From the NCBI GenBank assembly GCA_964059195.1, contig CAXKWD010000013.1:23226611-23290610 (forward strand): a DNA stretch of 64,000 nt, read 5' to 3'. The notes beneath the pieces were generated by a model. It was not told the DNA's origin. It saw nothing but the letters and a program-made list of their open reading frames with translations, and ran no database searches. Source of the stretch: Ectobius pallidus. Lineage: Eukaryota > Arthropoda > Insecta > Blattodea > Ectobiidae. Made by a program: the position numbers and the translations under genes. Positions 20,414 through 31,526 of this stretch are shown piece after piece (the stretch's first letter is position 1; each line of letters begins with the position of its first letter).

Positions 20414-23400
20414 TTATTGATCTGGCAATGGACATAATTTCACTACCGGGCGCTTGTATTCACCACTAGGAGTGCGAACTGTCGCCACACGAATTAGACC
20501 GTCTTCTCCCGGATGCACCTTGGTGATGACGCCTATCTTCCATTGAAGTGGGGCTACGTTGTCCTCCTTCAGAATGACTAAGATGCCTTCTCGCAGATTC
20601 TCACTGGAAGATGACCATTTTTGTCGCTGCTGAAGTGTATGCAAATACTCGGAAGACCATCTTTTCCATATATGATGCAAATGATTTTGTAGAATTTGCC
20701 ATTTTTCAAGACATTTCATATCATCTGTGGGAGGATGAGATGGCAGGGACGTGAGAGGCTCACCGATGAGGAAATGCCCAGGTGAAAGATATGAACAGTC
20801 GTTTGGGTCGTCACTAAGACGAACGAGTGGTCTGGAATTCAAACAAGCCTCGATCTGAGTGAGCAGCGTACAAAGCTGTTCAAATGTAAGGATTTGTGCA
20901 CCCATCGTTCTCCTTAGGTGAAACTTCATAGATTTCACCGCAGCTTCATGTAACCCACCGAAATGAGGAGATGACGGTGGAAGAAAATGCCAGGTATAAT
21001 CATTGGTTGCAGCAAAATCTTGAACTGACTTCTGAAATTCTTCGGATTGTAGTAGAATACGAAGATCTTTCAATTTGTGATTCGTGCCTATGAAATTAGT
21101 ACCGTTATCGCTGAAGATATCCTTGCATAGGCCACGACGGGAAGTAAATCTTCTTAGCGCGGCTAAGAAAGCTTCTGATGTGAGGTCTGATACCAATTCA
21201 ATATGAATGGCTTTAGTTACAAGACATACAAAGATTGCAGCGTATGCCTTGGCAATGATTTTACTTCTAGGCGATCCGTATCTTATGCTGAAGGGACCAG
21301 CATAGTCTACTGCTGTGCGTAGAAAGGGCCTAACAGGAGTTACTCTGTAGTTAGGAAGATTGCCCATTAGCTGTTGAGCAGATTGTGCCTTTAGTTTATA
21401 GCAAGTCAGACACTTGTGTAGAACAGATTTCACTAGTCTGCGCACGCAAGGGATCCAATATGCTTGTCTTAACGAGGCTATCGTAAGCTGATGTGACGCA
21501 TGTAAAAGCTTAAAATGTTCATGCTTTACAATTAGAGCAGTTAGATGGTGCTTGCTTGGCAATATGATCTGATGTTTAGCATCATATGCAAGATGAGATT
21601 TATCTATGCGACCACCAACTCGTAAAAGACCATTTTCGTCCAGAAATGGTGTTAATGTATGAATAGAACTTTTCGCAGAAGTTTCTTTCAGATTTTTAAG
21701 ATCTGCAATTTCACTCTTAAAAGATGAATGCTGAGCACTTTTAACACAAGTTTGTAAAGCCTGTTGAAGCTCTTCAGCTGTAATAGGTCCATGAAATTTT
21801 GTTTCATGGCGACATGCAGCAATAAATCTATTCATGTAGCATGTTACTCTTTGCAGGCGTCGGAGATCTGAGAATGTTGTAAGAAAATGTTCTCTCTCCT
21901 TTGTTGACACCAGACAGACATTTGCAAGTTGTTCTGATGAATCAGGAACACTTAATTGTTGTGGTTGTTTTGGCCAGGCTGTCTCTGGTGAAGATAACCA
22001 GTTAGGACCGTGCCACCACAAATCGATTTCAGATAACTGCTCACAAGAAATTCCTCTTGAGACAAGATCTGCTGGATTTTCATGTGTGGCAATGTGTCGC
22101 CATGTAGCAGTCTCCGAAAGTTCTTGTATCTGCGACACACGATTTGAAACAAAGGTTTTCCACTTTCGTGCATCAGTTTTGAGCCAAGAAAGTACCACTG
22201 TAGAATCTGACCACAAACGATTTTGTAAAGGTTGTACCTTGAGGTCACTTAGCACTTTGTTGTATAATTTAGCTAGCAGAAGTGCACCACAGAGTTCAAG
22301 GCGTGGAATGGTTTGCTTCTTTAGAGGAGAAACCTTAGATTTTGAACATAATAATTGAACAGTAGTTTCACCTTCACTATTTACAGAACGAATATATATA
22401 CAAGCTCCATACGCCTTCTCGGAGGCGTCACAGAAACCATGTAATTGAATGTCCTGCACTGTACCAGATGTAAGCACATATCTGGGAATACGCAAGGTGT
22501 GAATAGTAGCTAATGTTTTACAGATTTCCAGCCATTTCTCCACCAGATGCACAGGTACGGTTTCATCCCAGTCTAATTTCTCAATCCAGAGAGATTGCAT
22601 AAAGATTTTAGCATTTATGACAATAGGACTAGCCAATCCTAGCGGATCAAAGATAGATGAAATAAGTGAAAGGATATTTCGTTTGGTTAGTTTACCTTGC
22701 ACATGGGTTTGGAGTGAAGGATGTGATTGGATCTGAAATTTATCATTAACTGGGTGCCAAAGTAAGCCTAGGGCATGTATGTTTTCATTGTTATCAAGTG
22801 CCAGGGGCAATTGAGTTTCTCGATGTGAAGGAGGTACTGATTCCAATAAAGCTTCATGGTTGGAACACCATTTTCGCAGAGGAAATCCACCACAATTGAG
22901 CATATCTGTAAGCTCACTTTGCAGTTTCAGGGCTTCTTGGATGTCATTGTGGCCTGCTAAACAGTCATCAACATAAAATGATTCCCGTACTGCCTGAGCA
23001 GCAAGCGGATACTTCTCTTCTTCTTCTAGCGCAAGCTGATGTAAAGATCTTATGGCCAAAAATGATGCAGATTTGGTACCATAAGTGACAGTAGTTAGAG
23101 CGTAGTCTTGTATGGGTTCATTAGGACTTGAACGCCACACAATTCTTTGAAGATTCTGATCTTCTTTATGCATCCTTACTTGCCTGTACATTTTAGAAAT
23201 GTCTGCTGAAAATGCATACTTGTAGGTGCGGAACCGAAGTACAATAGATGAAAGATCGTCTTGTATAGTTGGCCCTAGTTTCAAGATGTCGTTCAATGAC
23301 TTGCCTGAAGACGACTTTGCTGAGGCATCGAATACAACTCGGGTTTTCGTGCTAGTTGAACTAGGCTTTATAACAGCATGATGCGGCAAGTAGTAACATT

Positions 23401-25633
23401 TTTCTCCAGGCTGAGGAAGTGAAACCTTCTTCATGTGGCCTAGATTTTCATACTCTTCCAGAAATTTGGAATAGTCTTCTTTTAAGCTAGGGTTAGCTTC
23501 AAGTTTGCGTTCCAGGTGTCCTAAGCGTTTTATAGCTTGTTGCCTAGATTCGCCCAGAGAATCTACAGGTTGATTCTTGGGGAGCTGCACTACGAATGCA
23601 CCATCAGTTGCACGAGTGGTGTTTTCTACGTAGTGTTCTTCACATTCACGTTCTTCTTTGGTGTGTACTGCGCTGGGGAAGTCTTCCAGCTCCCAAAATT
23701 GCCTTAGTTGCCTGTCCACGTTGTCGACAGTTACAAACAAGTTATGCTGTGAGAACGTCACCTTCTTGTTTTTAATGGCAGACTTAGGAACTATACCACT
23801 GATTATCCAACCAAGCTCGGTGTTGGTCAGAACAGGCTGATTTGGTTTAACTATTCTTTCGTTTGTGATTAATTGAAAGAATAAGTTGGCACCAATTAGC
23901 AATTGTACATCACCAGGTACATGGAATTTAGGGTCAGCTAATGGAAGTTCACTGGGAATATTGAATTTGTAGGGGTCAATTTGGACAGCAGGAAGCTTAT
24001 TTACAATGTGAGGTAGAACTAGGCAGTTTAGGTTAGCTTGGAAAGCGTGGATCCTGGATCTCATATTAATAGTGATGCTGTGACCACAAGCTGAGGTGCC
24101 ATTGATACCTCTTATGTGAGTCTCCACTGCGCTAGTTGGTAATTGTAATTTCCTTGCCAAATCTTCCGTGATGAAATTAATCTGACTACCAGAATCAAGC
24201 AAAGCTCTGCATTTTACAAGTTTTCCATTTTTGTCTTCTATTTCGACCACTGCAGTTGCAAGAAGAATTTCACATTGGCTAGCCTTTTCTTTTATAGAAC
24301 AGTAACTAGCTGGAATGTTTGTTGCCGTGCTGGCTGTAGAACTTTCTGAAGAGGGATTCTGTCGAGAAACCTTTTCACTTGACTGTGTGTCATTGTGTAA
24401 CCATTTACTATGAAAGCCTTTTCCACATTTGCAAAATGATTTTAGCTTGCACTGATCTCTTCTGTGGTTAGGAGAGAAGCAGTTAGCACACAAGCGTTTA
24501 GATTTAATGACATTCCATCGTTGTGATACACTTAGTTCTTGGAAGTTCTTGCAATTTAATAAGTTATGATTATCATCGCAGCATGGGCACTTGTCTTCTT
24601 TTGTCGCAACATAAGAATGACGAGTGTGTTTCTCTGACTTCTTCTTCGTACTTTGCTCACCTTTGTGCTTAGATGGGCTGGACGTGTTGTTTACATCTGC
24701 CAATACTTCAAGGGAATTTGCCTTAGCTTCTAAAAACTTGATGAGGTCTTGAAGTGGTGTGAAGTTCTGAGAATCAATTCTTCCTTCCCACTCTTTTCGT
24801 ACGCTCTCACAAAGGCTGTCCAAGATTAACTGCATGAGTATAATATCTTGTAATGGTATCTCTACATGTAAAGCTTCCACAGCATATATGTTGCTTTGGA
24901 ATTTGTTAAGAATACTACGAAGATCATTCACATTTTCACTCTTCATCGTTGGTAAAGAGAGTAGATTACGTACGTGAGCTGTGGCAATAATTCTTGTATT
25001 ATCGTATCTGGAACATATTAGATTCCATGCTACACTGAAATTTTCACTAGTCACTGGTAGATTTTTTATCAGTGCGTGTGCCTGGCCCTTTAATGATGAC
25101 AGAAGGTAATGCAATTTCTGTATCGGTTCTAAGGCTGCATTATTGGCTACAAGACTGCCAAACGTGTCTTGGAAATGTTTGAACGTTGTTATGTCCCCAG
25201 AGAAGGTTGGAAGCTGTATGGCAGGAAGTTGTATTGGCCTATTGTTGCACTGAGAAACAGCTGAATGACAAGTATGATGTGAATTGGCACTGTTATGAGA
25301 TCGCTGACTGTTCACAGAGTTTGCACTATGCACTTGCTGCTCGTGATGACATAGGATTGCACTGAGTTTAGCTTTTAACTCGAAGTAACCATTCATCATA
25401 CCTTCCTTGTATTCTGCATGTTCATCCAAATCTTCTTCTGCTTCCACAAGAGATTCTATTTGTGTTTGAACAATATCAAATTTGTCCCATATTTCATTTA
25501 TCTTGTCAAATTTAACTTTTAATAAGAACACATCGGTGTCTTGATTTGCAGTTTCACAAGACTTTTGTAGAAAAGTAAGCTCTCGCTTAATAACGCCTCT
25601 ACGTCTAATTAAGGCTCGTAAATCACCTTCCAT
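20414..25633 (-). CDS. BEL/Pao Gag-Pol polyprotein, 1739 aa
   Basis: A single uninterrupted frame from ATG at 25633. The N-terminal ~330 residues are Gag with the LPTFSGDITTFKHFQDTF block (DUF1759 type). Cys-His clusters lie at about 345-410 (CPCCDDNHNLLNC to CKCGKGFHSKWLH). An aspartic protease is at about 480 (LLDSGSQINFI). The RT has the YVDD catalytic site at about 889. RNase H is marked by CDASEKAYG at about 1070. The integrase has an H2C2 zinc finger (HEHFKLLHASHQL to CLTC), DYAGPF at about 1443, SDNGTNF at about 1509 and FGGLHEAAVK with the catalytic Glu at about 1563; a C-terminal DUF5641-like domain ends near PVVKLCPLPDQ. Length and order are normal for BEL/Pao. All catalytic residues are present, so it may be functional. 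Confidence 0.96.
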   Translation of the reverse strand: MEGDLRALIRRRGVIKRELTFLQKSCETANQDTDVFLLKVKFDKINEIWDKFDIVQTQIESLVEAEEDLDEHAEYKEGMMNGYFELKAKLSAILCHHEQQVHSANSVNSQRSHNSANSHHTCHSAVSQCNNRPIQLPAIQLPTFSGDITTFKHFQDTFGSLVANNAALEPIQKLHYLLSSLKGQAHALIKNLPVTSENFSVAWNLICSRYDNTRIIATAHVRNLLSLPTMKSENVNDLRSILNKFQSNIYAVEALHVEIPLQDIILMQLILDSLCESVRKEWEGRIDSQNFTPLQDLIKFLEAKANSLEVLADVNNTSSPSKHKGEQSTKKKSEKHTRHSYVATKEDKCPCCDDNHNLLNCKNFQELSVSQRWNVIKSKRLCANCFSPNHRRDQCKLKSFCKCGKGFHSKWLHNDTQSSEKVSRQNPSSESSTASTATNIPASYCSIKEKASQCEILLATAVVEIEDKNGKLVKCRALLDSGSQINFITEDLARKLQLPTSAVETHIRGINGTSACGHSITINMRSRIHAFQANLNCLVLPHIVNKLPAVQIDPYKFNIPSELPLADPKFHVPGDVQLLIGANLFFQLITNERIVKPNQPVLTNTELGWIISGIVPKSAIKNKKVTFSQHNLFVTVDNVDRQLRQFWELEDFPSAVHTKEERECEEHYVENTTRATDGAFVVQLPKNQPVDSLGESRQQAIKRLGHLERKLEANPSLKEDYSKFLEEYENLGHMKKVSLPQPGEKCYYLPHHAVIKPSSTSTKTRVVFDASAKSSSGKSLNDILKLGPTIQDDLSSIVLRFRTYKYAFSADISKMYRQVRMHKEDQNLQRIVWRSSPNEPIQDYALTTVTYGTKSASFLAIRSLHQLALEEEEKYPLAAQAVRESFYVDDCLAGHNDIQEALKLQSELTDMLNCGGFPLRKWCSNHEALLESVPPSHRETQLPLALDNNENIHALGLLWHPVNDKFQIQSHPSLQTHVQGKLTKRNILSLISSIFDPLGLASPIVINAKIFMQSLWIEKLDWDETVPVHLVEKWLEICKTLATIHTLRIPRYVLTSGTVQDIQLHGFCDASEKAYGACIYIRSVNSEGETTVQLLCSKSKVSPLKKQTIPRLELCGALLLAKLYNKVLSDLKVQPLQNRLWSDSTVVLSWLKTDARKWKTFVSNRVSQIQELSETATWRHIATHENPADLVSRGISCEQLSEIDLWWHGPNWLSSPETAWPKQPQQLSVPDSSEQLANVCLVSTKEREHFLTTFSDLRRLQRVTCYMNRFIAACRHETKFHGPITAEELQQALQTCVKSAQHSSFKSEIADLKNLKETSAKSSIHTLTPFLDENGLLRVGGRIDKSHLAYDAKHQIILPSKHHLTALIVKHEHFKLLHASHQLTIASLRQAYWIPCVRRLVKSVLHKCLTCYKLKAQSAQQLMGNLPNYRVTPVRPFLRTAVDYAGPFSIRYGSPRSKIIAKAYAAIFVCLVTKAIHIELVSDLTSEAFLAALRRFTSRRGLCKDIFSDNGTNFIGTNHKLKDLRILLQSEEFQKSVQDFAATNDYTWHFLPPSSPHFGGLHEAAVKSMKFHLRRTMGAQILTFEQLCTLLTQIEACLNSRPLVRLSDDPNDCSYLSPGHFLIGEPLTSLPSHPPTDDMKCLEKWQILQNHLHHIWKRWSSEYLHTLQQRQKWSSSSENLREGILVILKEDNVAPLQWKIGVITKVHPGEDGLIRVATVRTPSGEYKRPVVKLCPLPDQ

Positions 25634-25984
25634 GTTGTGTGTGAAATGTGGAAATTACTTGAAATTGACAGTTGAATTCTACCACTGCTGCACGATAATA
25701 TGTGAGTCAGCTGTTCACTGCTTTCTTGATGTCTTTTGAGCTGTTGTGTTTTCTGTAGTACTGAAGCACTGCCGAATAGATGATACAGAGTTTATGTACT
25801 AGAAATCGTAGCTCTTGAATACGCGGATGCCGTCGCGGTTGAGTCTGCATACAATGAACGAGATCGATAAGACGAGACAAACCATATATATGTGTGTGAA
25901 TAATGAAATTGTTTCTAGTAGTCCGGTCCGTTGAGGAACCAATGTAAGGGACGGCCGGAAAATATATCCGGCCCGGAGGACCAA

Positions 25985-26921
25985 TGTAAGGGACGGCCGG
26001 AAAATATATCCGGTCCGAGAGGGCAATGTAAGTCTTTAGGACCAATGTTAGGGTCAGGACCGTAAGGAGCAAATGTTAGGTTAAGGTACTTCTCAAATAG
26101 GAAATAAAACGTTGCTTTTAGGTTTGGAAGGGACTTCAATTGGAAGTGCATAAGATAGGAAAGATTAGCCACCTCTGAATAGCTAGTGAGGACCAGATTC
26201 GAAAGAATCAAAATGAGAGCAATAGACTGTAACCTCAGGACACTGGTATCAGGAATCCACGGACTACTTAAGGAAAACAATCGAAACGTGAAATAATCAC
26301 AACTTACTAGATTCACACACAATAATTATTTAAACTAATTGAAATAGAAACACTGATACATAAGATGCAAGAGTACGTTATCACACGTGGTTGAAAATAT
26401 TAATTTCTTGAAAACCTTGACAACTAATATCTTAAAATGCGTAGATTAACTTGCTCTTGAAGTTAATACTAAACTTTTGCATGTAGTTTAGTCGTAAAAG
26501 CTGATATAAGCACTGGAACATGTAGCGTTGGTTGCACAACTGTTGCGTAATATCAAACTTCTGTAACTCGGAGAATTCACTCGCGAATTTGATGAATTAT
26601 ATGTAATTATGTATGAATAATTACTGAGAGCCACAATTGCGCACAATTGTGTCTAATTCACCGCTTCCAGAGCAAGTTTAATGAAACTTGGTAGAAAAAG
26701 CGGGAATTCCTCGAGCCTACTAGATACACTGTTATCTGCGTGAGGTCTCGTTCAATACTAACTGGCGTGACGCTACACCACCACATATAACAAAAGAAAT
26801 TAGCAAGTCATGCATGATCCCACAATGCTTTGAGGCGGGAATAAGATGACAATCAAAGCGGGACATTGCAAGCGGACAGTTTGAAACATTCTAAAGTAGA
26901 AACATGTTGCTTGCGCGAACA
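25985..26921 (-). repeat. 5' LTR of the BEL/Pao element
   Basis: It is the same length as the 3' LTR. Its inner edge is followed by a 42-bp near-duplicate of the LTR end (25943-25984), giving two successive TTGGT(T)CCTC starts that could each be the primer-binding site. Confidence 0.93.
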
Positions 26922-27412
26922 GTGGGCTTACAACATTCTAACGATCGCGATGCTTTTATTACCACGGTATGACAAAAATAGCCAAAGCCAACTGCAATTG
27001 ATTTGACATTGAAATGTATTACTGAAATCTGATGCTTCGACACCGCTAAAATCACGTTTTCTGCCAGTTTTTCACTCACAACTCGCGAACGAAAGCTAAA
27101 ATTAAAAATCCGGCTTCGATGCGCATTCGCCCACCTTTCAGCCCATCTATGTTTAAAATTTCAGATCTCTGCGTTCAGTAGATTTCGCTGGGCATCGTGG
27201 ACAAGACAGAAATTAAAAATTAAGAGTATAATAACTTAGTTAAATCATTATATTAACACCTAAATCATGTGGACCACATATCACGATTAGATAGCGTCAC
27301 CTGGTAAAAGCGACCTCAGATTCGAGTTCCTTGGCCCAGAAAACCCCTGTATAGTGAGTTTCGTCCAAATCGAACAACGTTTGACCATATTTAGGCTAAT
27401 ATTGATTACCCC

Positions 27413-27475
<63 letters not shown>
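27413..27475. repeat. (AAT)n microsatellite
   Basis: About 20 units, located inside the second REP1 copy; the same position in the first copy (near 19136) has none, so it expanded after duplication. Confidence 0.95.
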
Positions 27476-27878
27476 CCTCTTCGGTGTAGGTTGAAAATTT
27501 CATATTATGTTTGCGTGCCTTGACATTAAAAACAAATGAATTGACCAGCGTGAGCTACTACATTCAAGAGATCGCGATGCTTTTATGTCGAAGGAATGAC
27601 AAAAATAGCCAAAGCCTAGTGTAATTGATTTGTATTACTGAAAACTCATGCTTCGAAAACGCAATAAATGCACGTTTTTTGCTCATTTTTCACTCATAAC
27701 TCACGAACGAAAGCGAAAATTAAAATTCCGGCTTCGAGGTGCATTTTCCGACCCTTCAGTCCGCCTATGTATAAAATTTCAGATCTCTGCGTTGAGTAGA
27801 TTTTGCTGGGCATCGCGGACAGACAGACGGAGGACAGACAGACGGAGGACAGACACTTCCTTTTATTAATATAGATAA

Positions 27879-27960
27879 TGGTGAATTTTTTCCGATCTCT
27901 TTGAGCTTTTTAGCAAGAGACTTAGACAGATGCCACACATCACACTACAGCAACGGCGCG
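27879..27960 (-). pseudogene. Kolobok-type transposase, segment upstream of REP1
   Basis: On the minus strand this encodes WHLSKSLAKKLKEIGKNSP, matching the (D)xWHxxKxxxKKL block that precedes NHLWW in Kolobok-type transposases. Its continuation is at 18899, so REP1 inserted within the gene with ATAA duplicated (18900-18903 and 27875-27878). Only about 170 bp remain between this block and the right terminus, so the N-terminal half is deleted. Confidence 0.6.
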
Positions 27961-28139
27961 CGGGCTGTGAACAGCTAGTGCTCTCTGACGTCACTCCGCT
28001 GGAAGGTCACATCAGTTTTTCTTCGATTTCGCGAGAACGAAGCATCGTAGAAACATGGGGTTTTCACTGCTGTATTTTACTAAACAAACTCTTTATTCTG
28101 AGAGTCACTTGATTTTAAGTTAACAGGGCCTTTAATATT

Positions 28140-29249
28140 AATTGTACTATATTGGCAATATTACATTAAATATTAATTTAACGGTAATATTTTCTTACTG
28201 TAAGCTGTGAACTCAGCAGTACAGTTCTTGACCGCCCACTTTTCTTTAAAGCAACTTTTAAACACTGTCCGTTAGCTGCGGATCTTGAATTCATTAGATC
28301 TAAAAAATGATTCAAAGATGTGTTCAAACTAGAGTAGGCCTACAGTACTGAGTCAGTGTGTAACTTTCTAGAAAACATTACACTTGGTGCTATTTTTATT
28401 TCCTCTGCCCGTACCATAGGTAGGCATACTAATAGGTGAAGGTTTAGGTCATACCTGGGCAACTGAGGGGACACGTTTTAGTACCCCACTCATGCTGTGA
28501 CGTATGATACCTGCTCTTCATGTTCAGTGTCACGTCGAAACTGCTTTATACTGACGTCAAGGGCGACTGTAGTGGGAGACATTACCCCACCGCACAGTGG
28601 CACAATGTGAAGCAGTTGCGCACCCGTGGTTTAGGTTTATATACACGCAGGTTTAGGTTTATTTCGTCACCTGGATCATTACAAAATGATATGGGACACG
28701 TCTTGACAGTAGTGATATACAATAAAATTGAGATACAACAATGGAAAAATGGACAACAAAATAAGTAATACAATACAAATCATACAAGGAAATAATGTTT
28801 TCGACCCTCAAATTCGAAGTTAATTTTTAACATAAATACATGTTTTGAGGTCTCGTGAATCCAAAGATACTATTTTCGGAACCCTGTTTGTGTATCTGTT
28901 AACAGCTTAACTCGAGAATGAAAATCGTATGAAAGCAAAATTTTGTATTTGGGTTAAGTAGCCTACTTTCTGAGGATGTGACACGAAGATTGGTGACGAC
29001 TTTCTCTTATTTTTAAGGGACTTTACATGAAAAAAATTTAGTTTTTAGCGATTTTTTCGAAAACATCTCTAACATTTTCTTTAAATTTTGTACATGAGGT
29101 GCTTACGCCAAGATAAAATTTTATTTTCCAAAAAAAGAAACAATTATCTGAAGGATAGTTATAAGCCATTCACTGTTTGTGCAGTTTCTCAATTATTAGC
29201 CTGAAACTGTTCAACAAATTACACAATGACTGCAAACTTTTAGACTTAT
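28140..29249. other. No recognisable gene
   Basis: A TAGGCCTA lies at 28335-28342, and GGTTTAGGTTTAT occurs twice near 28630-28660. Old repeat-like text with TCGAAAACATCTC occurs near 29060. No coding family is recognisable. Confidence 0.4.
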
Positions 29250-29332
29250 ATACCGTGTGTCCGTAAAGTCATGGTGCACTTTTGACCAGTCACATATATA
29301 AAGTGCACCATGACTTTACGGACGCACGGTAT
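29250..29332. mobile_element. 83-bp mariner-type MITE (hairpin)
   Basis: Two 33-bp arms (29250-29282 and 29300-29332), differing at one base, surround a 17-bp loop. The ends read TACCGTGTGTCCGTAAAGTC, similar to mariner termini, and abut TA. It is short enough to be transcribed as a perfect stem-loop. Confidence 0.8.
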
Positions 29333-30105
29333 TCAAGGAAAGATAACATAAGTGACTATGCCTAAATCCGTTTTGTAGTATAAATTAGTATTTAGACTTG
29401 AAATCTGTAAAATTTTAAATATTTCCTTACTGCCATTTGTTCACGTTGTCTATTGCATAATTGTAAATGCTTAAGGACAATAAAAGGTTCTGAGTTCTGT
29501 AGAAACTCAGTCTTGCCTGGTGAAGAATAAAGCTATGCATCAGGTTCGAACAACTGAATACGCGCTCTTTGCAATATGACCACTTATTCTGTATCAGAAT
29601 TCTAAGTAAGAAAGATGTATTGGCCATGTGTAGAGTAAAGAAAGTTACGTGAATGCATAATCAGAATTATTTGTGTTATCTATTCTTCGGGGATGCGTTA
29701 CAATGTGGTAAATACATTCTCTTCATTGTTATAACCAATTTACACGAAGAGAATGTCATACAAAATAGGCTTATATTATACTAAGAGGCAAACTTATATT
29801 TCAGCAGAGGAAGTTAGGTGAGTTTCACATAATATTTTTTACTTATCTTCAGCATAACCAAGCTTTATTATCTCAGTGTAAGTTAACTGGAGCGTGAAAG
29901 CTCACCTCTATGAAGAACTAAAAAGTATTAAGTTGTCAACAAAGTCTGTCCTTAAGAGGATTAAAGATTTAAGATAGCCTTGTCTCCAGAGAGTCTCCTA
30001 CTATATACTAAAGTGTAGCTCTTGCTCCTATGCGGTGAGCTGTTCACATTAGGTCCCTTAAGAGGATAGTCTGATAAAAATACTAAAAATCTTTACTTTT
30101 TTTAG

Positions 30106-31214
30106 CAGGGTTGAAATGTTTAAAACAAAACGTTTAAAACAAGTGTTTAAAACAAGGGCTTGTGTTTTTTTTTTTAAGTTTGTTTAAAACGTTTTAAACA
30201 ATCTGTTTTAAACATGTTTTTTTTAGCATATGTTTAAATCATTTTTTAATTGTGTGTTATATTTAATTATGAAGACAATTTACATTTTGTCAAGTCAGTG
30301 ACACCCTGTTAGTGTTGTAAACAGAAAACAAACAAAAAACTAGGGCCAGAATACCAGAAAATCATGTGAGGTGATGTCTTATGTATCCTTTTCCTCCAGA
30401 CTTCTCTATCCTCTGTCACCAGCTTCCAGTTTCTGATTTCGAGTAATTGATTTCAATTTTTTCTGACTTCATCCTACCATCTATTTTGTGGTCTTCCTTT
30501 TTAAAGAAAGAGATTATTAATATTAAATATTGAATGTGTCAATTTGGCAACACTGTAGTAGGATATCCCTTGTAAGTTTGATAATGTAAGGCGGCTAAGA
30601 CCACGTAAAACATGGTGAAAGTCAATCATCAGTTGAGCAGTAAAGGCAGTAATTAAACAGTAGTTTGTATTATTTTTTTTATTAATCATGAACTATTAAA
30701 TCATAAACAAATAATACTGGTACAAAATGTATTTTCAAATACTATTAAGTCTACGACTCGTAAATTTTGAACATCTTAGCACAGGGTGTCATTCGATTGA
30801 CAAAATATAAATTGTCTGCATAATTAAATTTAACACCCAATTAAAAAGTGTTATAAACATATGCTAAAAAATGTTTAAAACAAATTGTTTAAAATGTTTT
30901 AAACATTTCAACTGTATATATATATATAAGTTATATACATATATATAGGCTACATATATATATATATATATATGTATATGAATATAATAGGCCCTATACA
31001 TTAAAATGGTTGATTTAAACAAAATGAACAATTTAAACTTTTTTTTAAACAAACAACATTGTTGTAAACATAAAAAACATTTAAAAAAACACGTTTAAAA
31101 CAACCAACATTGTTGTTCACATATAAAACGTTTTAAACAAAAAAAAAAACGTTTTAAACAAAGAAACGTTTTTTTTTGTTCTTTTTAAAAAAAACATGTT
31201 TTTTATCAACCCTG
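30106..31214. mobile_element. 1.1-kb non-autonomous hAT element with GTTTAAAC arrays
   Basis: The ends are CAGGGTTGA and its complement TCAACCCTG. Flanking 8-mers TTTTTTAG (30098-30105) and GTTTTTAG (31215-31222) match at seven bases. The arms (about 30106-30316 and 30775-31214) are imperfect long inverted repeats sharing the TTTAATTATG.AGACAATTTA and GACACCCTGT blocks, and are filled with GTTTAAAAC/GTTTTAAAC words. A (TA)n run interrupts the right arm at about 30914-30973. No transposase is present. Confidence 0.8.
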
Positions 31215-31526
31215 GTTTTTAGATGTAAGGTTGAAACTTGGCAAACCATTGCTCCATGGTGTTGTTCCATTCACCATTTAACATTTTTAAACTCTATTTT
31301 GACGACCGGTAATTAATAACTATTTTATTATTTGAATTGAAAACATAAATAGGCCCAGGCTTTTCTGAAGTTAATAAGATATTTAAAGCTAGTCACATAA
31401 AAATGTTCTAAGTCTCCATAACATTTATAATTTAATAGCTTGGGGGGGATTCGATTTACATAAACTGTTTTAAAAGTCGTGGATTCAACAAATGTCAGAA
31501 GTTTTTATCATTTTTCATCAGGCTGT

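Larger units (their letters stand above)
19215..26921 (-). mobile_element. Full-length BEL/Pao LTR retrotransposon
   Basis: Two 937-bp LTRs (19215-20151 and 25985-26921), beginning TG and ending CA, flank a 5.8-kb interior with one intact gag-pol. The target duplication is GTGGG at 19210-19214 and 26922-26926. I see one clear LTR mismatch (near 19650/26427), so insertion is recent. A purine-rich tract (AAAGGGGTCGG on the minus strand) precedes the 3' LTR. No env-like reading frame exists. There is no TAGGCCTA anywhere in the element. Confidence 0.95.
18904..27874 (+). mobile_element. REP1 repeat (unclassified), carrying the BEL/Pao element
   Basis: It begins CTAGCATGTGCCCGCGG and ends in GACAGACGGAGGACAGACA repeats plus TTTTATTAATATAG, flanked by ATAA. 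It consists of a first copy (18904-19214 and 26927-about 27190) interrupted by the BEL element, and a second, head-less copy (about 27190-27874); the CACGATTAGA block and the GATCTCTGCGTT block each occur twice. No coding sequence is recognisable. An (AAT)n run expanded in the second copy. Confidence 0.7.
16803..28131. mobile_element. TTAA-flanked Kolobok-like DNA transposon with nested insertions
   Basis: The termini are AGGCCCTGTTAACTTAAAA at 16803 and its complement ending at 28131. TTAA is duplicated at 16799-16802 and 28132-28135, and both subterminal regions contain TGACGTCA. It contains a P2X7-ballast-like coding region on the plus strand (17500-17926) and a Kolobok-type transposase on the minus strand (split, 27960-27879 and 18899-18213). 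Removing the nested hAT MITE and the REP1/BEL block leaves about 2 kb, so the transposase N-terminus has been lost. TTAA targets are known for Kolobok and piggyBac; the transposase motifs indicate Kolobok. Confidence 0.8.
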
